Assembly (NCBI RefSeq): GCF_029784155.1 | Contig: NC_073693.1 | Coordinates: 356,453,825-356,517,824, forward strand | DNA length: 64,000 nucleotides | Source of the DNA: Uranotaenia lowii | Lineage: Eukaryota > Arthropoda > Insecta > Diptera > Culicidae | Reading direction: 5' to 3' | Shown here: positions 11,500-23,190 of the stretch, piece after piece | Layout of the letters: each line of letters begins with the position of its first letter | Numbering within the stretch: position 1 is the first letter of the stretch | Position numbers and translations under genes: made by a program | The notes under the pieces: generated by a model | Told to the model about the DNA's origin: nothing | Seen by the model: the letters and a program-made list of their open reading frames with translations, nothing else | Database searches by the model: none

Positions 11500-12130
11500 A
11501 AAATCAAAGTTTCAAATCAATGCTGTTTATGGTTAGTCATTAATACAATTCTCAAATTTATGTTCCTTATACTGAACTAGAAATTTGTTAAATCATAACT
11601 TTGAAGCAAGCTGGTTTGCAAAATTAGAATCATTATTTCCGAAACACCAGAAAATGCATGCGAATAACAATTTCAAAAAAAAAACAGAATTTAAAGCTTC
11701 GGACAAAAGAGAACACAGAAATAGAATAACACCAGATCAAAAAAGAATTAAAATCCGAATTCTTAGGAAAAATGGTTGATTTGATCAAGAATTATCCATT
11801 CTCAAAAATGCACTTTTCAAAGCAATTAATTAATCTTATTAATCTTTTTTGAATTTTTTTTTACATTTTCAATGTAAAGGTTGATTTAAAATTTTCACTG
11901 TAATATTTAGGATTTGAAAAAAATTTAATCAATGATGTGATATTTCACTATTGGGGAAACAAATGTCAATTTTGAACTAAAGAAAATTCATTCATAACAC
12001 CTAGTGCTTGATTAAAGTTTATAAAAAGAAAAAAATAATGTTTCAAGAGTGCCTTGATCACAGTCATATATAGAACAATATGTTATTTTCAAATTCTACA
12101 AGTAATCAAAATAATAAGGCTTAAAAGTTC
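11500..12130. mobile_element. Eroded relative of the 51940-54980 element (empty site for the TTAA insert)
   Basis: Segments align in order with the hAT-like element at 51940-54980: TTATGTTCCTTATACTGAACT (about 11560) with 52060-52080; AAAACAGAATTTAAAGCTT (about 11681-11699) with the two flanks of the insert at 52196-52923; and TTTTCACTGTAATATTTA (about 11894) with 53140-53155. The TTAA insertion present there is absent here, so this is a paralogous pre-insertion site. Its own ends are no longer recognisable. Confidence 0.65.
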
Positions 12131-13972
12131 ATTTTGGAAGTAGCTTCCAGAACCTTTTCTCGTGTTTGATCTAAGATCTTGAAATAGCCGAAAAATCCAT
12201 CAAACAAGTATTTAAAGCACATTTCGTGATTCATTTTTCTAGACATGGAGTTTAAAAAAATTTAAAGATCAGTAGTTGTTCACGATATTATTGTCCTCAA
12301 TAGTTTTTGCAAAGTTAAGCATTTTCAAGTTTTTATCCTCTTTTTTTTGGTCATCCATTCATTTCCGCAACCAAGTGATTAAGGTTTTATGGTATTTTGC
12401 CAAATAAGAAAACTATGATTTTTTTTTTCAATTTACCACTGAAATTGAAATTTCAATTCAAAATGAGAATAGCATTTCTTAATCTGAGCTCCAATTTGTT
12501 TTTTTTTAAATTTAAAGTTTTAAGTTCAGTTAGGAAATTCTTGTTTTCATCCTCGTATATCAAGCGTCCATTTTCTGGTTACAACGACCGCTGCTGGCCA
12601 ATTACGACTTCAGGGCGCCCACCAGTTCCAAATAATAGGACGAATTCCTTGACCTCACAACAGCACAGCAAACAAGGGTCCAAAATTATTACTGTTTGGA
12701 GGATAATTTACAGAATCCGCCCGCTTGTCTGCTTCCATTCTGGGTTCTGGTTCCGATGATACGGTTAGCGTTAGAGGTTGATACGCACATCGCCAAAACG
12801 ACCGACCATGGCCATGGCTGGGTGCCAAAATATTCCGAAAACCTTTCCACGGTGGAATGTTCCAAGCCAAGAAGTCCTTCTCGTGATGCTTCTAAAGCGA
12901 ACTTTGAAGCACACCTGCCGGCAATGTTTAACTTTTGCTTCCTGGAGGTGCTTGCTGCTGCGGATATTTGGGGGCTCCGGTTAGTTTGGCCCCGGTTTCC
13001 TCCCAGGAAATTTCATTCGCTGCTTGCCAGTTTCCCTTTTCCAGGAAACACGTGTGTGTGCTTTGTGTGCGGTTGGATGCTCACGCAATTTTTGCTTTGG
13101 CAAACAAACGAGAAACAGCTACATTGCCAGGTGAGCTAGTTAGTTTGTGGGTGTGGGTGGGTGGCAGCGCTTTCTCTCATTCATACAACACCCAAAACAC
13201 CCACCCAACTCCAGCTGCTTGCTCGATGATTGTTGTGCGTCGGCTTGGAACGAGCTTTTGGAAGTTGACTTTGGCCAGGTATTTTGGTTTGTTTTTCTGC
13301 TAGGTAAGCAATTCCGGAATCACCAGGCCCAAGCCCAAGCCCAAGCCCAGGCCCAGCTGTTTATGGCTCTGGGGTTTCGGGCTTGGTAAATGTCTGCTTT
13401 GAAAATTTCAACCTTGTACAGAGGAAGCCCAGAAGCCAGAGCATTGCAAAGGTTGGTTACACAAATTTGTCAAAATCAAACCATAACAACCAGCTATCGG
13501 GGGAGCCGTTCAGCTATGAAATTGCAAATTTTGGGGTTTATTTTCAAAGTTTATTGGCTGAGGAAATTTTTCCTTGGAACAACACACACAAGCTGTTTTA
13601 CGAACCCATTTGATGCTAAAGTGTAATTGATTTCTCCAGAAGTGTTTGGCATCGTTCCTAGATCGTTGAACTCACTGAAACGTTTGACTATAGAAGCTTT
13701 TATTTGAATCATAGCTGTTAAAAATCTGAGTTTGAGAAAGGTGCCTGTGTCTCGATTATAATAAAAACAAAAAAAACTAATTGATTGGAAATTGTTCCAG
13801 AATGATCCAGTGAAACAATATCTTTATAAGAGATACTATCACAATGCCAGATTTTTGACTTGGAACCGGAAGAATTTGTCTCGGGGAGTATCTTTAATTA
13901 AAAAAACTTACTTTAACGCTCTTTAATAAAAAACATACCAAAACTCAAGTCATTTTAACCGGTATTTTTCAA
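12131..13972. other. Single-copy-looking region with GC-richer island, no gene recognised
   Basis: From about 12550 to 13400 the composition becomes distinctly GC-richer than its surroundings. Several overlapping frames of 60-150 codons occur on both strands, but none shows a recognisable domain or a coherent codon pattern. Short simple repeats (GTGTGTG, CACCCA) are present. It may be a conserved non-coding island or an unrecognised exon. Confidence 0.45.
13323..13357. repeat. Short 6-bp tandem repeat (CCCAAG type)
   Basis: About five copies of a CCCAAG/CCCAGG hexamer in a row, followed by a PvuII-like CAGCTG. It is a minor microsatellite in the GC-richer island. Confidence 0.8.
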
Positions 13973-14015
13973 AGTATATCGAATTCATGAAAAGGTTTCA
14001 TGAATTCGATATACT
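13973..14015. repeat. Perfect hairpin, 20-bp arms, 3-nt loop
   Basis: AGTATATCGAATTCATGAAA is followed by AGG and then its exact complement up to 14015. The arms are perfect. No flanking transposon ends or T-run terminator is evident. Confidence 0.95.
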
Positions 14016-16663
14016 ACTCAGGCAATAGATTAAGCAACATTTCCAATGGTATTGTGCCTTTAGATTATCCCTTTTTGTCATAAGCTTATCATCATCCTCA
14101 TGATAATCACAATATTTATCATCTTCATTTTAGTATTACAATTTCGCTGTGAGGTTGCGGAAATTCTAGAAGTTTCATATTATTTTCAACGAATTGTTGT
14201 CCTATACTCTGTAAAACAGTATTCATATTTAAAAACAGATTTTACAGATTTGATAAAAGCTTATGAAGTTTTTCATGAAAATGATATGAAATTGGATATA
14301 CAAAAAGATTTTTCGTTAGAACAACAATGACTTAAATAATTAATAAACAAAACTCAAAACACTATCACAATGTTTTTGGTTGACTCACAGAATTTCAGAT
14401 TATTGTTATCTAAAATACGGATGTTTTCCACGCAACCTAGGTCGTGATCGCATTGAGTTTACCAACCAAAAGTAAAACGAACAAATAGAATTAAAAATCT
14501 TTTAAAAACCAGTCAAAATTCAGCAAAAAATATACGCTGTTTGTTGCTATAATGCTGAAGCAAATTTATAAAAACTTAAACTGCTTTGTCTGGAAAAAGA
14601 AAATGCTTCAACAGTTCAACAATAAAAACAACAGAGTTCCATCAATTACCATGAAAATATTTATGAAAAAAAATCATGCAAACAGTCTAACATGTGTTTG
14701 AATGCTGACTCTGTTGATACATTCTATGTTATGAAACAAACCAGAAAGTTATAATCAGTTTTCAATATTTTTTTTTTAAATTTAAGTTTGTGAAGGTCCG
14801 GCACCGTTTTGAACGATTGTGATAAACTTGGTTTGTTTATAGATAAAACATTTTTGCAAATTTCACCAAATTCCAGCTTATCAATGAAAAATTTAGTGAT
14901 TATTGTGAAGCAATCTTAAATATCTTGTAGCTGTATCTTTTTTTAGTCATTGTACACTTGTACAGTCTTTAAATGTTGTGGATCGTTATTACGATAGCTG
15001 AACTGAAATGTGTTTAGATTCAAGAAAAAAAGCTTTAATTCAAAAAGTTACATCGAATAGTTTTAGCAATAATCAGATTTCACATAAACCTTGCAGTAAG
15101 GTTTCTTGAGCTCAGATTTTGAAGCTGATTGAGCAAAATTTCGGTTTTTTACCGTCCCAAAAGTCGGTATTCCGGTATTAAGAATATGGACGGTTTTGCT
15201 GGTTTTACCGGTTTCGGTAACCCTAGAAAATTCACTACATAGATATCTGTAAAAAAGATATGAAATCATCATCATTATTAGACCTTCTAAACTGGAGAAC
15301 TTAGTTTTATTTTTCTTAATTCAAAAAAATTTGCAATCCATCATATTTCTTGAGCTTCATTTCCATCAAAGGATATTAAGTTACCTATTCTTAGAATTGA
15401 GAGGATTATCGTTGAAATTTCAAAATTTTAGGAAGAACACAAATTGATTTTTAAAATTGTTTTTTTCTATCAGAAACATAACTTTGTCAAAAAAAAAAAA
15501 AAATGCGATATGATGTTGAAAAAGCCATCTTTTAATTAAGACAAGAGATACAGAATGATCTCTTACTCTCTCTCTTACTCTTTTTTTCTAAACCGATTTG
15601 ATTGTCAGGCAATATTTAGCTACAATCTCTAATTTTAAAGTTATTCAAAGTCGAAGATTTTATTTTAAACACGCTTCGGAAAAAGGCTGTATTTAGTTAG
15701 CAAGAGCTCGAAACAAAATTACTTAGTGCCTGAGAAGGCTGAAGTGATAAGCTATATATTGCACATATGAAAATTTTTTTTTAAATTCATTATGATCATG
15801 GTCAACAAATATGTAAAATAGTGATGTGAAAACCGTACTTTTAAATGAATCATCTGCCAAAGCTTTTCCAGTCAAAACAATTCTCTTTGAAAACTCAATT
15901 GGAAAGTTGACTTTATTTGTGACATTAGACATCTTAAGATTTCTGAAACTCGAAACACAGAATTTTCGACGGTTATTCAAATGTAGCGGTTTTGAGAAAT
16001 TTTTATCAATCGGAATTTTCTGAGAGTTCATAAGATGCAAAAGTAGATAAGTTAAATGATAAAAAAAGGACAAAATTATACAACAAAAAAATCATGCAAA
16101 TAAAAAATTATCCCCTCACAGTCTTTTACGCTTATGTGGGGGTGTATTTTTTTTGGGAAAGTGAAGTGTGGTATCAATTTATAATTGTTTATCAGTCGCT
16201 CATAAAGCTGAATAGCGGCTTTTCTGCTTAAATTATCAGCTGTTTAACACGCTATAACCTAATTCCTTGAGATTTAGAACCTATAGTGAATAAAGTCAAA
16301 GTCTTGTTACAATATTTTTTTACAAAGCGGAATGAACCCAAAAAATGTAATACAAAGCTTCGAGACTAGTAAATGTGCTGACTTAAAAAACATTTCAAAA
16401 TTGAAGTTTTGGATCATTACTATAGTTTTATTAAAAACATACAAAACCTTTTTCGAAATTTGAAGGAGCCTTTAAGCAATTATACTTAACCAATATTTTC
16501 CACAGTCGTTTTCTCCTTACAATGAAAAGGCGACAGGATCAGCAGCAGCGGACAAAATGGAAGCACTAATTCGAGAAATTCGTGTAACTTAGTGATAGCA
16601 TATATTCCTGACATGATGTAGTCAGGGATGCCAGTTTATTCCTATCCTTGTACCATGACAATT
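14016..16663. other. AT-rich DNA with minor repeat fragments, no gene recognised
   Basis: A frame at 14100-14330 begins with a hydrophobic stretch, but it matches nothing I know. Around 15120-15225 lies a TTACCGTCCC/CGGTTTCGGTAACCCTAG sequence that resembles one end of an inverted-repeat element. A poly-A run (about 15488) and a CTCTCTCTTACTC tract (about 15560) are simple repeats. Confidence 0.45.
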
Positions 16664-17026
16664 TTATAAACTTGAATAAATAAAATGATTTGGCTGTTTA
16701 CAAGCTCGATACGACATGATTCCTTCCCGGAGTCGAATTCTCCTCACGGTACTATGGGCAGCAACGAATTTTCTGGCCAAACAACGGTCCGAAAGGTTGG
16801 AACTCCTTTTAATCGTCTTAAAAATCTTACCACGCAGCCTCCTGCCGACGGTCGGAGTAGACAAATGGCTTGAGGCTTCCGAATCGTCGTCAGTATTTCC
16901 GCGCCATACGGTATTTCTGGGCAATATCAGCTGTTCAGCTAACCTAGATGCAGACCACAATGGATTTTTCCAAATAACTGTGCCCAATTTTTCCATTCTT
17001 TTGGATTCCATTTTGATTGTTGACAA
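16664..17026 (-). pseudogene. N-terminal DNA-binding part of a Tc1/mariner-type transposase
   Basis: A 120-codon frame on the minus strand resembles the paired helix-turn-helix N-terminus of Tc1/mariner transposases. An NPLWSASRLAEQL helix with PRNTVWR forms the first HTH. A KTIKRSSNLSDRCLARK segment followed by AHSTVRRIRLREG and SYRACKQPN forms the second HTH and linker, in the order usual for this family. The frame ends before any catalytic residue, so the DDE/D domain is absent and the copy is dead. The middle (about residues 43-60) is poorly matched and may contain compensating frameshifts. I could not find its terminal inverted repeats. A C-terminal remnant with D37E spacing lies at 63180-63448 and may belong to the same family. 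Confidence 0.65.
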
Positions 17027-17774
17027 AGTACAGTCGATTGGCGGAATGTCCTGTCAAAATTCCCGAAACGTGGGTGCCAAGAACTTCCAAATCCGTCCAC
17101 CAGGAGCGTCACAATATGTTTGTTCTGGAACGGAGGAGCTCCGTTGAACCACCCTAACACCAGAAAAATCCCAGTAGCAACATGGCGATGCTGAATCATC
17201 GGTTTTCCTCGGACACGAAGAGGTTTTTCCGAATGTTCGAGCCACCGTCGATCCTTGACTCAGTCTCTTTTTCAACCAACCACCAGCTGAGACGGTAACG
17301 AAATCAGCGGCCCTTGGGGCCAGTGTCGGAGGTCTTGAATTACCAAGGTCTGTGTATCTATCGGAAAGTGCTCGTAATAATGTCTAAGTAATATGTCAGC
17401 AAAATACAGTTCACCATGTTTTGTAATGAATGAGTGCATTATTATTCATCAAAGAAAGTTCTGCTGCTATTGATCCATGCCATCAGGGGCGATCCTGAAC
17501 ATGGTCCTTCGAGCTGGATCCTAAACAATGTTCCAACCGTAAATTAAGCAAGCTTTACGCCAAATTAATTTCAGTATTGATTACTATTGTTTGTATCCTA
17601 AATCAAAAGAACTATGCTGATTAAATCGGTTCCATTTAAGATTTTAGTGCTGACTAACGAAAATTAATCAGATCAGATTTCTCTAATTATCTTTCTTATC
17701 TTTTAAATTGAAGAAAAGAAGAGATACAAATCCAATCCAGCTTTCCTGATCATCACTTTTTGCGATTGTACAAA
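17027..17774. other. No gene recognised
   Basis: The first ~250 bp are GC-richer and open on both strands, possibly the remainder of the transposon copy whose transposase piece lies to the left. The remainder is ordinary AT-rich sequence. Confidence 0.4.
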
Positions 17775-18245
17775 AGAGATGCCTGGTTGTTTTGTAAAAA
17801 ATCAGGACACCGCAAAAAAAAAATATGAATTTTCAAGACACCACTAGATTGTGTAACAATAACGAGATACAGGTGCTGTAAGCGCTTTAATATAAGCAAC
17901 AAAAATGAGCATCTTTTTGGCTGGACTGCAGTTCATATCAAAGAACACCATTTAAAAAATCATCTGAACCGAAGATTACCATCCATTAAATGGTTTAAAC
18001 TATTTTACTGCAGATTTATTCGATGTTCTCTTAACTTAACTATAAATTCGATTTTTTTTAAATCGGTACAATTTAGGACGTTTTAAAGACCTGTTTTAGA
18101 AAATCAGGACATTTCAAGAGTTTTCAAAAAATAGGACACTATTTCGAGAATAAGGACTGCTTTATGTATGGGACTGTGTGTATGGGATGAACAAACCCAA
18201 GAGGCTTTAAATCTCAAATAAAAAACCAGGACACCTGGCACCTCT
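17775..18245. mobile_element. Inverted-repeat element (AGAGRTGCC termini)
   Basis: The left end AGAGATGCCTGGTTGT is matched by the complement of the right end, AGAGGTGCCAGGTGT. AATCAGGACA-type blocks recur inside (near 17803, 18100 and 18225). The length is about 470 bp with no coding frame. No clear target duplication was seen. Confidence 0.6.
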
Positions 18246-18599
18246 GATAAAGCTTCGGAAAAAAATCGCAGTGTTATGCTTCCATTTCTATCGCCAAATA
18301 GCGCTATTCGTGTCTCCCGTTTTCTCGTTAAGATACACGCATCGGTCAAAGTATATCTGCTTTAAGAGTAATATATACACAGCAACAGTATTTTGTATTT
18401 AATTTGTTGGCATTCATTTAAGAAATTATTCTACTTTGAATTTCATAACTTGACGAAATGCCAAAAATTAAATAAGAAAGTTGATCTTGTAATGGAGGTT
18501 TCTGTTTGCTGGTGAAGATTGAACTTGTACACAACACGTGTTTGAGAGGTTAAGGTTTCTCGGTCCTTTGAAACGTGGAGACAGGCAGGCTACTCGCGA
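18246..18599. other. No gene recognised
   Basis: Ordinary sequence between the inverted-repeat element and the reverse-transcriptase pseudogene. The last ~80 bp may already belong to the retrotransposon remnant. Confidence 0.4.
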
Positions 18600-19010
18600 G
18601 TTCATCATTTAGAACTGATATGAACTGGGGAGTGTGTGAAGACTATACGCACGGCGATCACCAGGCGTTACGCTTCACTGGATGTATGTTCCCAGTACCT
18701 TCTGCAGGATAATAGTAAGCTTTTCTTCGAAAACCGTTTCTTGACACACGAAACCGAAACTGGTTTACGATCTATTGCCCTAACAGCGGGTTTTCCACAG
18801 GGTTCCATACTAGGACCTGTGAGTTGTTAACGCTGAAACTACCAACAGGCACGCAGATAGTCGGATTTCCAGACGATATCGTGCTCATAATCACCGGCGA
18901 AACAATCGAGAAAGTAGAAGACTTTGCAACGGTGTCTGTAGAAGGGTCTGTATCTGGATGGAAAGAGTCAAGTTTAGATAGCCCACCATAAAACCTACTC
19001 CACCGATCAA
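18600..19010 (+). pseudogene. Non-LTR retrotransposon endonuclease/reverse-transcriptase remnant
   Basis: Near 18639 a frame reads EDYTHGDHQALRF, resembling the C-terminal end of the apurinic-like endonuclease domain with its catalytic DH pair. A different frame then reads the reverse-transcriptase core: ENRFLTHETETGLRS, then the conserved GxPQGSILGP block (here GFPQGSILGP), interrupted by a stop at about 18830. A third frame continues with LPTGTQIVG and the catalytic box. There the expected ADD is FPDD, with Ala replaced by Pro. This is followed by IVLIITGETIEKVEDFA. Frameshifts, a stop, a missing linker between endonuclease and polymerase, and the active-site change mark it as an old, internally deleted copy. 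Confidence 0.82.
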
Positions 19011-19261
19011 AATTCATCATATCACACGAATGATATCCTTAAAAATATCCAAATTTCAAATTTTGAGTGTATTTTATCTTTAACTTTTCCTAAGAAAGCG
19101 AAGTTGTCATGCATCTACGTAGTGTTATTACTCTGTTAATAAGTTTGATTTGTCTGTTCAAAAATGTTATTTTTCGTCATTTTCGATAGATGATTGACTT
19201 TTTTTTGTATCGCATTTGCTTGAAAACAAACAATTTATAAGGGCGCAGCGAATGACCCAAA

Positions 19262-19413
19262 GATACGTGCTGAAATAATTCTGGCAACTTTAGTAAAAAC
19301 AGATTCTGCAGGTGATAAGATTTTTTTAGAGTTATTAAGAAGCATAATAAACCAAATGTTCCTAAGAATTTGAACAACAAGTGTTGTTCAATCTGATAAC
19401 TCCGTTTAGAAAA
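19262..19413. repeat. Left arm of a 152-bp inverted pair
   Basis: This segment is the reverse complement, with few mismatches, of 21506-21657. Both outer ends read GATACGTGCTGAAATAATTC inward. Confidence 0.85.
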
Positions 19414-21505
19414 TATTAACTGATTTTTGAATGAAAATTTCAATACTTTCAGCAACATCCAATTTAAGCGAATTGCTATTCTGAGACCGAATCAACGAAA
19501 CATTTTTCCGATCGATAGAGCACTGCAAAAGCAGTCAATTCTTCTGATTTTTTGTATGTAGTTTTATTGAAAATATTTTAAGTAACTTCTAGTATGATTC
19601 TAACCATCAAATATCTAATAATTTACTTGCAGCCTCAAGTGAAAAAATCTACGTTTTTCCTACTTTTTCCTCAATAACAAAGTTCCCAATATACGCAGAC
19701 GAATTTATCATGATATAAAATTTATGATCATACACGTCCAGTCAGCTTAAAAATTCTCATTGCTTTTCTGGAAACAGCAGCAAACTCACTAGATTTACAG
19801 TTTTTCCAAACCTTGCACGACCAAGAAGCTTATCAATTCTTTCACACCTGTCCACAAAAGAAAGAAAGCTAATCAACTTGAAATGGCCGGCCAGGGACTC
19901 ACCTTACTCAGACTCCCAGTTCCCAAAACTCGAAGTCAGAAGAAGTTCGAAAGAATGCCCCCGAATCGTAAAAGCTTCCACAAATCCATGATTGCTCCCA
20001 CAGGACTTGTCACGTTCCCCCGTTCGAGACGAGAATCGATTTATGATTGATTTCCAATCGTTTATTAGTGTTGGACCCACCCCTCGAATCTCGTAAAAAT
20101 CAGAGAACTGTGGGGGCGGTAATTGAAAGCTGGAAAAATTATGCTCCACAATGTTCGAACTTAAGCCCCCTTGGGGTACTTCGGATTGAGTGCCGGAAAA
20201 TGTGTTTTCACCTTTTTCCGCAAAAGGTTACGAAAATATTGCCGAGAAAGGGAGCGATTTTAGTCGTATTTAATCATCGATTTCGTTCGTTCGGAGTTTT
20301 GTCGGAACAGGGAAAAGAAAAAGAAACGCGTGGGCAAGTACCTGCTCTGGAAAGCTATCATTAGCGATTGCTACTGGAACCTGAATCAGAGACCAGGCAG
20401 CCAGTAGAGATCGGGGTCTTGGCTTAGCGACGACTCGACTTGGGACTTGAGGATGGTTGTTGGAGATAATAATGGGTCTGTAATTTGTGCCAGCTGAAGT
20501 GGACGGTCATTGATTGTAGGCAACAGCAGCCTTTAGTCCCGGCATTTTATTTTCTACCTTGAATGAAGTTGACCTTGATGGTTCCATTATTTCTGGTCAG
20601 CTGGTCATTGAGCGATAATGAGAGAATCTCCGGTGACTGTTACGATAATGATTATCGAATGCTGTGAGCTTTGCTTCAGAAATTACAAAGCTTATGTAAT
20701 TTTTCGCTTTTCCTTGTCGTCATCAGAACATCTTCACTGATTTCAACGTTTCAAGCCAAGTCTACTATTTTCTGGGTTTACGATTTATGAATTGCTTAAC
20801 CTACAGCAAAGTTTAAATAAGCTCTCCTTACTCCATTACCCGCCTCAAACCGGAGATCCGCAGACAATAGCTAAGAAATGTGATCGTCCTATAATAGACG
20901 AATTCGATTAGTGCAATCGACTGCTCCCCTTTATTTTTACAAGCTGATCGAAAATGCAACTCACGTTTCGTCCCAAGTCTAGCAAGATGGGCTCCTTTCC
21001 CCCAAAACCGGCCAACCTAATTCCGATTATCCTTGAGAAACAAACCCCAACAACTGGAAACCTCACCACCCCGTTCGTTTTACGCCCCCTAATTCTTGCT
21101 CATTTTATTATCGAATCTATTTTGCCAATTCTGGTTCCATTTTTCCGAGGCAGGCCGCCTCATTGCCTCTGCAGTGAAAAGTTTGAAGGAAGAAAAAAAA
21201 AATAACGAAACGGAAATCGAAAGACGACTGGCGACCACAAGGAAGGGCACGTTTGAATTCACGCCAACACGTATCCCATTATCGGGCTCTGGGCTAGTGA
21301 ATCGTCAAAACGATGCCAAAATGGTCCTATTTTTTTGTTGGAGGGTTCAATCGGTGGTAACGAAGGTTTAGGAAATATTTTGCTTTAATTTTACCCGTTG
21401 GGAAAATTAACGTTGTTAGCGATTAACAACGTCTGACTGAATGTTCAAACTAGAATTTGTCAAATTTGAAATCGAACGATTTTTTTAGAAAGAGTAGGAG
21501 TTAAA
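19414..21505. other. Sequence between the 152-bp inverted arms, no gene recognised
   Basis: About 19880-21370 is GC-richer and looks single-copy, with motifs such as ATCGATTTATGATTGATT (about 20035) and GATAATGATTATCGAAT (about 20646). Short frames overlap on both strands without recognisable domains. It is either host DNA between two independent insertions or the body of an unusual element bounded by the arms. Confidence 0.45.
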
Positions 21506-21657
21506 ATTTTCTAAACGGAGTTATCAGATTGAACAACACTTGTTGTTCAAATTCTTAGGAACATTTGCTTTATCATGCTTCTTAATAACTCTAAAAAAAT
21601 CTTATCACCTGCAGAATCTGTTTTACTAAGGTTGCCAGAATTATTTCAGCACGTATC
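21506..21657. repeat. Right arm of the 152-bp inverted pair
   Basis: Inverted copy of 19262-19413, of exactly equal length as far as can be aligned by eye. Confidence 0.85.
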
Positions 21658-22005
21658 CAGGCTGGACAAACCGGACTTTGAAAAAAAAAAGGAATAATCC
21701 GGGTATTGGATTTTAAAAGTGACGACTATAAATCCGGGCAATATCCGGGCAAATTTTCTCAAAACCCTGAAATTACTCAACATAAATCAAGATAAAAAAA
21801 TTGATTTTTTTTTCATCAAAATTTATCGACGGATTTGGAATCGCATTTTAGGCTTCCAAAAAGCCTTTCATGATTATTTAAAAAAAAAACTTGCTCAAAA
21901 AAATCGTTTCGGAGGCGTATGTTGTGTTTTTGTGTATGATTTGTCAAATAAATTGAATAAATCAGGGTAAAATCCGGGCATTTTTCAATGGATCCCGGAA
22001 TGAGT
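21658..22005. mobile_element. Partial relative of the 6994-7572 inverted-repeat element
   Basis: It shares the interior CGCATTTTAGGCTTCCAAAAA and the AAAATCCGGGCATTTTTCAA end with the complete copy at 6994-7572, in the same orientation. CCGGGCAA-type blocks recur. The terminal CCAGATTG is not intact. Confidence 0.6.
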
Positions 22006-22789
22006 TTCGAAAAGCACGAATTACATTTTGAATGAAATGCGAATCCAAATTGGAAACAGGATTCCAAAACAGCTATAAATTTCTTTTTTCTATCATTATT
22101 CAATCTGAAAAAAGGATCCTAAACTGGCTGGATACAAAATCCAAAAACGAAAACAGAGATACAATTTTGATTTTGATAATATAAGATTAGAACCTTCGAA
22201 AAAAGATTAATTTTATTTAAAATTTAATATTCAGGATTGAGAAAATTAAAAAAAACCCGATTTAATACACTTAACAGTGGATTGTAGCCTTTCTTACAGT
22301 CTAAAAATTATATGTATCCAAATATAATTTTGACACAAAATAATAAAATGATCGATTTATAAATTCTGAGTAATGATTAAAGTATTTCGAACGTAGTAAA
22401 TCCTAAATGAATTTAAGAAATTATGATTCTAAATTTTTTAAAGGATGAAGGTATTTTCAAATAATTATAATTTTCACATAAATAATAACATAATTGTAAA
22501 CTAATTGAAAAATTTTGAATGATTGAATTCTGGGATATCTTGTTTGATCCCGTTTCTATGACATTATGTTCTTATATTTATAAAATAGAAGAGGTCTAAA
22601 AATGAAGGGTATAATTTTTAAAAAAGATTCCTGACCATGTGTTTCAAATAATTCAACCTCTCAAGAAAAGGAAGCGAATAAATGGAAAAAAAAATAAAAA
22701 AACAACTGCTAAACTAAAATACGATGCTTCAATGTAGATTACAATTATCTATCGATTTAACAATAGATATTAAACATTTTGACAACTTT
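22006..22789. other. AT-rich DNA, no gene recognised
   Basis: Very AT-rich, with no repeat or motif beyond short A-runs. Confidence 0.45.
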
Positions 22790-22965
22790 GGAATGTCAAT
22801 ATTTCCAATTATGTCTATTTTATCATTTTTGTCAATTTTGTCAATTCTATTAGTTTTGTCAATTTTGTAAATTTTGTAAATTTTGTGAACTTAGTAACTT
22901 TTGTAAATTTTGTGAATTTTGTAAATTATGAAAATTTTGTAAATTTTGTCCATTTTGTCCACTTG
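22790..22965. repeat. Decayed 9-bp satellite (TTTTGTAAA/TTTTGTCAA units)
   Basis: Roughly 9-bp spaced units ATTTTGTCA, ATTTTGTAA and ATTTTGTGA run through this stretch with substitutions. This is an eroded member of the same satellite family seen at the window start. Confidence 0.75.
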
Positions 22966-23190
22966 GGTAGTGTTCGCGCACACACGAAAATGGGTGGAAA
23001 CGAAAATGCCCACTGGTAAAACATTTCGCCACTGTCAACATTTAGAACATCTAGAACGGCAAGTGAAATTGAATGATGCAAAAACTTATACTCGACAATA
23101 TTTAAAATATTTATTTTTGATTTTTGACTTTAACTTGTCAATATACATGCTACTGCTTGATCAGTTGATCCTAGTATCACATTATTTTAT

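Noticed and set aside
12696..13139. 147-codon frame in the GC-richer island as a host gene
   Set aside because: Overlapping frames of similar length exist in other registers and on the other strand. There is no recognisable domain, and the frame runs across simple repeats.
14100..14330. 76-codon frame with hydrophobic N-terminus as a membrane protein
   Set aside because: AT-rich sequence commonly yields Ile/Phe/Leu-rich frames, and I see no homology or gene context.
16716..17147. 143-codon plus-strand frame at the transposase fragment
   Set aside because: It is antisense to the minus-strand transposase-like frame, which has recognisable helix-turn-helix motifs; this one has none.
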